Below, piece by piece: positions 7,293 to 15,200 of a stretch of 64,000 bases of DNA; positions within the stretch are counted from its first letter, which is position 1; every line of letters starts with the position of its first letter. The notes below the pieces were generated by a model. It worked only from the letters and a program-made list of their open reading frames with translations, did no database searches and was not told the origin of the DNA. The stretch lies in contig NZ_LYPB01000077.1 in NCBI RefSeq assembly GCF_001653565.1, positions 62,001 through 126,000 on the forward strand, given 5' to 3'. Source of the DNA: Paenibacillus oryzisoli (lineage in GTDB: Bacteria; Bacillota; Bacilli; Paenibacillales; NBRC-103111). Position numbers and translations under genes: made by a program.

Positions 7293-9467
7293 ATGAGAAC
7301 AATTCGTGTCCTAATCGTCGATGACTCCATCGTTATGCGTAATATGATTGCCAAACTCTTCGATCAAGATCCGCAATTCAGGGTGGTAGGATTTGCGGTG
7401 AATGGCATTAATGCATTGGACAAAATCGTCGAACTGCAGCCAGATTTAGTTACACTTGACATTGAGATGCCAGAGATGGATGGATTAACGGCATTGAATC
7501 AAATCATGACGTTTCATCCGGTACCCGTTATCATGCTGAGCAGTTACACGGAAGAAGGCTCGAACGCAGCGATGAAGGCTCTGGAGTACGGAGCGATGGA
7601 CTTTTTTCAAAAGGAAACCCTTTTTCAGAGCACGCGCAATATTTTGATGGAAGAAGAGTTTCTGTTAAGATGCAAAACGGCTATGAATAAAAAGGTATTC
7701 CTACGCAATGAGACCAACATGCTCGGGAACGAACAATCCGTCAAAAGTCATATTGAAATGCTAACTTTTCTGTTAAAAATGGAAGAAGATCTGTTTCAAT
7801 TTCAAAAGGAGCTTCATCAGAAAATTAGCCAACAAAACGGACTGTTAATCAAATTTCGAAAAGATCAAGATGAATTTATTTATACAACATGGCAGGGGTG
7901 CTTGTTCGATCGAATGGGGATCAAAGAGAAGCATGCAATTGGTAAGGATCTCCATGCCATCTTCCCCCCATACATGGCTAATCACATGGAACAATACTAT
8001 GAATTTGCTTGGTCCAGGGAGGAGGTTGTCGATTTTGAAACGGAATGGCATGGCTATTATTTCTTAACGGTTCTTCGACCAATCAAAGACAATGGTGTCA
8101 TTCGTGAGGTAATCTCCTTAACCGTTGATATTACGGAGTCGCGCAGCATGGAGGAACGGATCCGTTATTTGGTCCTTCATGATTCCGTAACAGGTCTTCC
8201 TAATCGACAAGTATTAACGAAATGGATGGAGGACGCCATCTTCCATAAAGAATGCTTCGCTGTACTATTTGTTAATTTGGACCAATTCAAGCTGGTAAAT
8301 GAGACATTAGGACACGATATTGGCGATCGTATTCTCCAGGTCATCGCGCGGAGGTTGAAGAATAGTTTTCTCACCCAGAACTTGAATGTTTTCCGAGTTG
8401 GCAGTGATGAATTCATCGGACTCGTAAAGCATAAATCTAAGAATGAGTTGGATGCCTACACGCAGAATATTACTAAGAGTATTAATCAGCCAATTCGGAT
8501 CAAGGAACATGAGATTTACATGTCACCATCCATTGGAATTAGTCAGTTTCCAGAAGATGATCAAGACCCTGAAACACTCGTACGTTTTGCAGATATCGCG
8601 ATGGATTACGCGAAGGAGCTTGGGGGGAATCAAGTTCAGTTTTTCAGCCCACACATCTATGCCAAAACTGTACGACGAATGATGCTTGAAAAACATTTGC
8701 GAAAAGCGCTGGAGAAAAATGAGTTTGTCCTGATGTACCAACCGCAAGTCAACGTGATAGCCAATGAAATTGTCGGTTTTGAAAGTTTAATACGCTGGGA
8801 TAGCCCACAGCTAGGACGAGTGTCTCCCCTAGAATTTATTCCGATTGCGGAAGAAACAGGTCTTATTTATTCCATTGGCAAATGGGTGATCGAGAAGGCT
8901 TGTGCTCAGAATAAGCACTGGCAGAACCTAGGATTGCCGAAAGTCTCCATGGCTGTGAATTTATCATCGAAACAATTCTACGATAGATCCCTTTGTGAGC
9001 AAATCGCAAATATCCTGCAAGTAACGGGGCTTGAGCCACAGTACTTGGAGTTGGAAATTACAGAAAGCATGACGATGGATGTTCAAGTCGCGCTTGCGAC
9101 ATTAAATAGTTTTAATAATATGGGCTTACAGATTGCTATGGATGACTTTGGGACAGGCTACAGTTCATTGAGTTACTTGAAAGAGTTCCCAATTCATCAT
9201 CTCAAAATCGACCAATCTTTCGTGAAGGATATCTCAGTAAACCCGACACACGCAGCTATTGTCAACACGATTATCACCTTGGCTCGTAATCTAAAAATTA
9301 ATGTGATTGCAGAAGGGGTAGAGAATGAGGCAGATTTAAAAGTTCTGCAAGACTTTCAATGCGATACCGTACAAGGGTATTTATTTGGCCGGCCAGTGGG
9401 AGCAAGTGAAGTGCCTGAGATTTTTGCAAAGTTTGCAAGAGAATCTGTACAAAGTAGCGATGCCTAG
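7293..9467 (+). CDS. Response regulator with PAS, GGDEF and EAL domains
   Basis: A 724-aa protein joining a receiver to cyclic-di-GMP enzymes. The receiver (about 1-125) has Asp56 in TLDIEMP and resembles the receiver of CheB (VIMLSSYTEEGSNAAMKALE). A helical stretch and a PAS-like domain follow (to about 285). The GGDEF domain has the altered signature GSDEF at 370-374, so cyclase activity is doubtful. The EAL domain has ESL at 497-499 and keeps the metal and catalytic residues visible in VNLSSKQF, LEITES, MDDFGTGYSSL, LKIDQSFV, IAEGVE and VQGYLFGRP, so phosphodiesterase activity is likely. A GTG at 7284 is in frame, but AGGTGA at 7282-7287 serves ATG 7293. It follows cheA by 16 nt, so CheA is its probable kinase. 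Confidence 0.9.
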   Translation: MRTIRVLIVDDSIVMRNMIAKLFDQDPQFRVVGFAVNGINALDKIVELQPDLVTLDIEMPEMDGLTALNQIMTFHPVPVIMLSSYTEEGSNAAMKALEYGAMDFFQKETLFQSTRNILMEEEFLLRCKTAMNKKVFLRNETNMLGNEQSVKSHIEMLTFLLKMEEDLFQFQKELHQKISQQNGLLIKFRKDQDEFIYTTWQGCLFDRMGIKEKHAIGKDLHAIFPPYMANHMEQYYEFAWSREEVVDFETEWHGYYFLTVLRPIKDNGVIREVISLTVDITESRSMEERIRYLVLHDSVTGLPNRQVLTKWMEDAIFHKECFAVLFVNLDQFKLVNETLGHDIGDRILQVIARRLKNSFLTQNLNVFRVGSDEFIGLVKHKSKNELDAYTQNITKSINQPIRIKEHEIYMSPSIGISQFPEDDQDPETLVRFADIAMDYAKELGGNQVQFFSPHIYAKTVRRMMLEKHLRKALEKNEFVLMYQPQVNVIANEIVGFESLIRWDSPQLGRVSPLEFIPIAEETGLIYSIGKWVIEKACAQNKHWQNLGLPKVSMAVNLSSKQFYDRSLCEQIANILQVTGLEPQYLELEITESMTMDVQVALATLNSFNNMGLQIAMDDFGTGYSSLSYLKEFPIHHLKIDQSFVKDISVNPTHAAIVNTIITLARNLKINVIAEGVENEADLKVLQDFQCDTVQGYLFGRPVGASEVPEIFAKFARESVQSSDA

Positions 9468-9487
9468 TGGCAATCGCTTTTTTTTAT
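9455..9487 (+). terminator. Terminator overlapping the end of the GGDEF-EAL gene
   Basis: AGCGAT-GCC, loop TAGT, GGC-A-ATCGCT followed by eight or more T. The stop codon lies in the loop. It closes the chemosensory operon. Confidence 0.85.
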
Positions 9488-9563
9488 GAAATTGGACTAA
9501 TTCCATCTAGTTCATTGTTTGAAAGGTGAAACGATAAAATATACATTTATTTCCTAATATAAT

Positions 9564-9617
9564 GAAAGAAATTTGTTCATTCGTCCCCTATGTTCTCCCC
9601 CAATTGTCAACTATACT
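9564..9617 (+). promoter_or_regulatory. Regulated promoter with GAAAGA-type operator (site A)
   Basis: GAAAGAAATTTGTTCATTCG begins at 9564 and the -10 box TATACT is at 9612-9617, 48 nt later. The -35 position has no good match, as expected for an activated promoter. The same element at nearly the same distance occurs before three other genes of this locus (12145, 17657, 22968). Confidence 0.65.
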
Positions 9618-9771
9618 GAACTAAAAATTGAATAGGCGGGCACATACAACATGAGCAGATGTCCAAGTGAGATGCCAGGCTGTTTAATACGATGGGAGGG
9701 ATGAGCAGGAAGCAAGTCCGGGTTGTCATGGAGCACCAATGCAAGTAAGTCGTATGATTATTGCAAAGAAA

Positions 9772-9785
9772 ATTAAGCGCTTACA
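9772..9785 (+). promoter_or_regulatory. cre-like site (CcpA) in the leader
   Basis: ATTAAGCGCTTACA matches the catabolite-responsive consensus TGWAANCGNTNWCA at 12 of 14 positions, including the central AAGCGCTT. It lies just before the ribosome site and far downstream of the promoter, so it would act as a road-block for repression by preferred sugars. Inferred from sequence only. Confidence 0.4.
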
Positions 9786-9802
9786 TTTAAGAGGAGGCTG
9801 GA

Positions 9803-12061
9803 ATGATGGGATTATTTTGGAAAAAAAGTAAGAGATGTAGTGCTTTCGTCGTAACTACTATGATGATGTTCTCATTAATAATAATGCTTCTACCCGCAAC
9901 TGTGTCTGCTGCTAATACCACTTACTATGTCGATGCTGGCAACGGCAGCGATTCCAACAATGGCACAAGTTCTGCAACAGCTTGGAAAACATTGACGAAA
10001 GTGAACAGCATAACCTTCCAGCCTGGCGATCGCATTTTATTTGAAGCAGGAAATACCTGGGTGGGTCAGTTATATCCGAAAGGCTCGGGTACCTCAGGGA
10101 ACCCCATCATCATCGATCAGTATGGTACAGGAGCCAAACCAAAGTTCCAAGGGCAAGGAGCGGTGAAGGCTACGGTCTATTTGTATAATCAGCAGTATTG
10201 GGAGATTCACAATCTAGATATTAGTAACCAAACAACAGGTTCCGTAGGTGATCTTCGAGGCGTACATATTACAGGAGCAGATAGTGGTACGCTCAATTAC
10301 TTCCGTTTAGATGGGCTCAATGTTCATGACGTGAGTGGTGAAGTCAACTGGATTGGCGGCGATGTGGCAGATAATGCAACAGGCATCAACTTCCAGACAG
10401 GTTGGGATCGTTCCAAACGAACGGGCGGCATTGTATTCGATATGTCAACGAACGTGCTAGCGCCAGCAGCAGCGACTGTAAAGAGCAAGTTCAATGATGT
10501 GGTTATCTCCAATAGTTCTATTAAGGATACTTCCTTTGGGGGGATCATTTTCAAGCAATATACGGGGGATGGGCGCGACAAAAACGGGAATCCATCCGTT
10601 TCGGTCGGTTGGGGTGTTCGGAGCTCAGCTTCGGATACGAATTGGTATCCTTTTACGAATATTACGATTAAAAATAACTTCATTAGTCAAGCGAACACGA
10701 TCTATGGCTGTAATGGTATCTATATGACTGATGTTAAAGGAGGGGTGATTGAGAGTAATGTCGTTGCGGCGGCGGGAACCTCGGGGATCGAAACCTATTA
10801 TGCTGATGATGTTGTTATACAGAAGAATGAAACCTATGGTGTGGTGAAAAAAGCCGGTGGCGCCGACTTTAACGGCATCGACACGGATAAAGGAACGACC
10901 AAACAGGTCGTCCAGTATAACTATGTCCATGGCAATGGGGATGGTATCCTGTTGTGTCAATTCAGCTTCGGCGACTCCATTATCCGATACAATGTGATTA
11001 CAGGCAATTCACGATATCAAATTTATCTCCATTCAGATTCAGCTGCAACCTCACAAATTTATAATAATACGATCTATAATACGAATAGCACGTATTTGAT
11101 TTATGGCTACGGGTCTTATATAAATGCCAGCTACAATATTCGAAATAATATTCTGGATTCCACGCGAAGTTCAGCTGTACTTACAACAGGCGGTGGTATT
11201 ACATATCATACGAATAGTTACTATGGCACTGGTCTTACCGTTCCTGCAGGAGATACCAATCCGAAAACAGGTGATCCGAAATTAGTGAGCCCAGGAACTG
11301 GCGGAACGGGAACAGAAGCGAGTGGACCTGCTATGAGCACATTAGGCGGCTATAAGCTTCAAACAAGCTCGCCTATCATCAATCAAGGGGTTACGATTGC
11401 CTCCAACGGTGGGCTTGATTTCTGGGGAGATACGTTATACACAGGCGCAGCAGATATTGGTGCTGATGAAACGCAGGTTACGGGAGGCAGTACGGGACCT
11501 ACTTACTTGGTAAATGATACGTTTGATACGGTGACTACTGGCAGTGCCCCGACAGGTTGGACAATTGCCAACGGCACCAGTCCGAATGCGATTACTGTGC
11601 AAGCCGTTCCAAGTTCAACCGATAAGAGCGTACAGCTAAGCAAACCGACTGCATCGGCGAAAACTTCGATGTCCAAATCGTTTGGAGCTACAAGCGGTAT
11701 CATCACGATCGAGGCAAGAGTTAAACGAAGTGAAACAACGTCATGGTGGTGCTTGCCGTACCTCTATGACAGCACAGGTGTCGTTGCTGAATCCATCGCT
11801 ATGGATACAGGGAATATCAAGGCGAATGTTAACGGGACTTGGACGACCATTCAAGCCTTCACAGCGAATACTTGGTATGATTTCAAAGTCGTTCTAAATA
11901 CGAATACGGATACATTTGATTTCTATGTCAATGGCACGTTGAAACTATCCCAGGCAACAATGAGAGCAGCTGTTTCCAATGTGTCCAAAATCGAATTCTA
12001 TGCAGATAACTCGCAAACGGGTATTACCCATGTTGATAATGTGAAGGTTTATACGCAGTAA
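9803..12061 (+). CDS. Secreted parallel beta-helix polysaccharide-degrading enzyme
   Basis: A 752-aa exported protein. A signal peptide of about 35 residues ends at VSAA. The body starts with the pattern YYVDAGNGSDSNNGTS...PGDRILFEAG, typical of secreted right-handed beta-helix enzymes (pectate-lyase fold), followed by a long run of short strands rich in Asn (NNFISQ, NNTIYNT). From about residue 569 a jelly-roll, LamG-like domain follows (NDTFDTV... to the end), probably for glycan binding. Lyase or hydrolase activity on an acidic plant polysaccharide such as pectin is the likely role; no family catalytic motif was certain. It is a close paralogue of the next gene. ATG 9803 follows GAGGAGG (5 nt); ATG 9806 is equally possible. 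Transcription probably starts from site A, with carbon catabolite control. Confidence 0.75.
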   Translation: MMGLFWKKSKRCSAFVVTTMMMFSLIIMLLPATVSAANTTYYVDAGNGSDSNNGTSSATAWKTLTKVNSITFQPGDRILFEAGNTWVGQLYPKGSGTSGNPIIIDQYGTGAKPKFQGQGAVKATVYLYNQQYWEIHNLDISNQTTGSVGDLRGVHITGADSGTLNYFRLDGLNVHDVSGEVNWIGGDVADNATGINFQTGWDRSKRTGGIVFDMSTNVLAPAAATVKSKFNDVVISNSSIKDTSFGGIIFKQYTGDGRDKNGNPSVSVGWGVRSSASDTNWYPFTNITIKNNFISQANTIYGCNGIYMTDVKGGVIESNVVAAAGTSGIETYYADDVVIQKNETYGVVKKAGGADFNGIDTDKGTTKQVVQYNYVHGNGDGILLCQFSFGDSIIRYNVITGNSRYQIYLHSDSAATSQIYNNTIYNTNSTYLIYGYGSYINASYNIRNNILDSTRSSAVLTTGGGITYHTNSYYGTGLTVPAGDTNPKTGDPKLVSPGTGGTGTEASGPAMSTLGGYKLQTSSPIINQGVTIASNGGLDFWGDTLYTGAADIGADETQVTGGSTGPTYLVNDTFDTVTTGSAPTGWTIANGTSPNAITVQAVPSSTDKSVQLSKPTASAKTSMSKSFGATSGIITIEARVKRSETTSWWCLPYLYDSTGVVAESIAMDTGNIKANVNGTWTTIQAFTANTWYDFKVVLNTNTDTFDFYVNGTLKLSQATMRAAVSNVSKIEFYADNSQTGITHVDNVKVYTQ

Positions 12062-12074
12062 CGATGTCTTCTGA

Positions 12075-12113
12075 AAATCCCAAATCGCCGGAGACGGCGA
12101 TTTGGGATTTTTT
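12075..12113 (+). terminator. Strong terminator after the first beta-helix gene
   Basis: A perfect 15-bp stem (12075-12089 with 12096-12110) with a 6-nt loop GGAGAC, running into T's. It ends the single-gene transcript and leaves the next gene to its own promoter. Confidence 0.92.
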
Positions 12114-12144
12114 GTGCGAAGTGAAGCGGAATGCTTGGAATAGT

Positions 12145-12199
12145 GAAAGAGAATTGTTCATTTACCTACTGGTTTTAAGTCGAAAATCGATCTTATAAT
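12145..12199 (+). promoter_or_regulatory. Regulated promoter with GAAAGA-type operator (site B)
   Basis: GAAAGAGAATTGTTCATTTA begins at 12145; the -10 box TATAAT is at 12194-12199, 49 nt later. It shares TTGTTCATT with site A. The in-frame ATG at 12198 overlaps this -10 box, so it cannot be the start of the following gene. Confidence 0.65.
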
Positions 12200-12230
12200 G
12201 TGTCATACTGAAATTAAGAGGAGGTTACAC

Positions 12231-15200
12231 ATGTTGTTCCAGCAAAAAAGATTGAAATGGTCGTCCATGTTCCTAGCTATTACATTAGTGTTTGGAATTG
12301 TAAGTTCACTTCTTCCAGTAGCTCGTGTTCATGCAGCTACAGGGAGCATCTATTACTTAGATGCGACAGGAGGTAATGATTCGAATATAGGTACGAGTGA
12401 AGGAACTGCTTGGCAAACGCTAGGAAAAGTAAACGCTACCACTTTTCAACCTGGCGATCGAATTTTGCTGAAATCAGGTGAAGTATGGGATGGTCAGTTA
12501 TGGCCTAAGGGCTCAGGTAGCCCGGGCATGCCGATTATCATTGATCAATATGGCAGCGGAAGTAAGCCAGCCATTCGAGGGAAAGGCTTGGTAGAAGATG
12601 CGGTACGTTTGTTCAATCAGGAGTATTGGGAGATTCATCATTTAGATGTATCCAATGCCAAGCCAGCAACAGCAACACCGGGTGAGAACCTTGGTGATTA
12701 CAGGGGCATTCATATATCTGGTGATAATAGTACAACCTTGGATTACTTCCGGATCGTTGCTGTCGATGTACATGATGTGACGGGGCAAATTAACTGGATT
12801 AGCGGTACTCAGCCGAATCCACCTCAACCGGGTATTCGTTTCAAGACGGGTTGGGACGGCTCCAAAAAAACGGGAGGCATCGTATTCGACACGACTGTTC
12901 CGAATATTTTTAGTCCTCCTAGTCAAGCGACTGTTATCAATGATGTCATCGTGGAACAATCCACAATTACGAATACTTCTTTTGCAGGTATTACGTTTAA
13001 ACAATACACAGGGGATGGGAAGGACGCGAATGGGAATACCATTGCCGTATCGACGGGCTGGGGTGAACGTGCCAATGGGACCGATCCGAAATTCACACCG
13101 CATACTAATATTATTATTAGAGACAATTATATAACGCAAAAAGATACGGCCTATGGTTGTAATGCGATGTATTTAACAGATATCAGAGGCGGACTTGTTG
13201 AAAATAATGTCGTCTATAAGGCAGGGACATCAGGTATTGAAATGTACTATGCAGATGATATCGTGGTACAGTACAACGAGGTGTATGAGACCACGCAAAA
13301 AGCGGGCGGAGCCGATTCCAACGGGATCGATCCAGATAAAGGGACAACCAAAATACTTATTCAATATAACTATGTTCATGATAATGGGGATGGCATTCTC
13401 ATTTGCCAATTTGTATTCGGCGATACCGTGATTCGTAATAATGTGATTAAAAGCAACACACGATACCCCATTTATTTACATTCAGATAAAAAGGCAGTAG
13501 CTGAGGTGTACAACAACACCATTTATAATGATAAAAGTAATTATTTGATCTACGGCTATGGTTCATCCTTAGATGCAACCTATAACATTCGTAATAATAA
13601 TCTGTACACGACACGTGCAGGTGCGACGATTACTACAAGTGGAACAACATTCTACGAGAATAACAACTATTTTGGTTCTGGGTTAATGATTCCTACTAGT
13701 GATACCAAGGCTTTACAGGTAGATCCTAAATTTGTTAGCACAGTGACTGGCCCCTCTGGAACCATTGAAACAGGCCCAAGATTAGATTCTGCGCTAGGTT
13801 TTCGTTCAAAGTCAGGTTCAGCTATGATTAATGCCGGAATTGTAATGCCAAATAATGGATCAAAAGACTATGCGGGTCATACGCTGTATAACGGGCGCCC
13901 GGATATCGGGGCATTTGAATATTACACAGAGGCAAACAGTACAACTGAATCCGTGAACGGAAAAGTGAAAGATGGTTCTGGCAAAGCAGTTGCTGGGGCA
14001 AAAGTATCCATGGTTGTTAATGAAGTAAGTTATACGGCAACCACTGATGCGAAAGGTTCGTTCGTAATTGCCGATGTACCATTAGCTGCAGGGGTGGAGC
14101 TCAAAACTGAAAAAACGGGTTATTTGACGACGACCTCGACAATCGCCATTCAACCACCGAATATGACGACGTTGGATATCGTCATTACTTCCAATAGTCC
14201 TTATGGCAGTTTACGCGGAAGCATCTTGGACGAGAAGATGTCCCCGCTAGAAGGAGTAACTGCCAAAGTTATGTTTGATGGAGAGGAAATCGTTAGTGGT
14301 ACAACCGATAGTACGGGTACTTTGCAATTAGGTCAGGTGCCAATCGGTGAGAATTACACAATAATGCTCTCCAAAGCAGGCTATTTACCTGTTTCCAAAG
14401 GTAACGTAACCATTACCCCGGAGAGTCTCACGGATATTGGCAAAGTATTGCTATCGAGCAAACAACCGCAAGTGCTTTACAATCATACATTTAATGGCCT
14501 TTCGACAGGGGCATTGAGCTCAGGTAATAATTTAACAATAAGCGCCAGTGGCGGAAGTGTTGAGGTTGCTGAAGTTCCTAGTGCGTCAGATAAAAGTGTC
14601 CTCTTAACGAGGAGCAGCAACTCTGGAAATACGAGTCTTTCTCAAACATTTGCTACACCACTAACGGGGATTGTCACCATTGAAGCCGATTTGAGAAGAA
14701 AAGACTCGTATGTCAGTGGGAATAACTGGATTAGTTTGCCCTATGTATATGGCAGTACGAATCTAACGAACCCTGGCATTAGCTTTGCTTTTGATAAAGG
14801 TACGATCAAGGGATATAAAGGTACAACGACGACTGACTTTATGAAATATGTTGTAGGCCAATGGTATAACATGCGAATGGTGATCGATATGGCTGCTCAA
14901 AGTTTCGATCTCTATATCGATGGTCAAAAAATGGTAGACCGTGCCCCCTACCGAATCGCTATGAATGATATTAAGAAAATTGATTTTTATGCGAACAGCA
15001 CCAATTATGGCAGTGTGTATATCGATAATGTCCGTGTCACGCAAGGGATTGGTTATTCTAAGACAGACGCAACCCTAGCAGAGTTATCAAGTGATGCAGG
15101 CCTATTAACACGTGTGGATGGTACTCATTACTCCATGCAAGTGCCAAGTAATGTAGAGCATGTGAAACTGACGCCTGTAGCTAATTCTCCTAATGTAAAA

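Larger units (their letters stand above)
9488..9802 (+). other. Intergenic region: regulated promoter and long leader
   Basis: Holds the operator/promoter at 9564-9617 and then a leader of roughly 175-180 nt before the ribosome site of the beta-helix gene. In the leader ATACGA (9687-9692) can pair with TCGTAT (9750-9755), and a cre-like site lies at its end (9772-9785). No known riboswitch was recognised. A 15-codon frame from ATG 9701 has no usable ribosome site. Confidence 0.45.

Noticed and set aside
9692..9748. Small upstream reading frame (15-18 codons) in the leader of the first beta-helix gene
   Set aside because: The purine-rich GGGAGGG touches the ATG without spacing, so efficient initiation is unlikely; no conserved peptide pattern.
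12198..12230. ATG 12198 as start of the SLH enzyme
   Set aside because: It overlaps the -10 box TATAAT at 12194-12199 and gives a charged N-terminus before the signal peptide; ATG 12231 has AGGAGG at good spacing.
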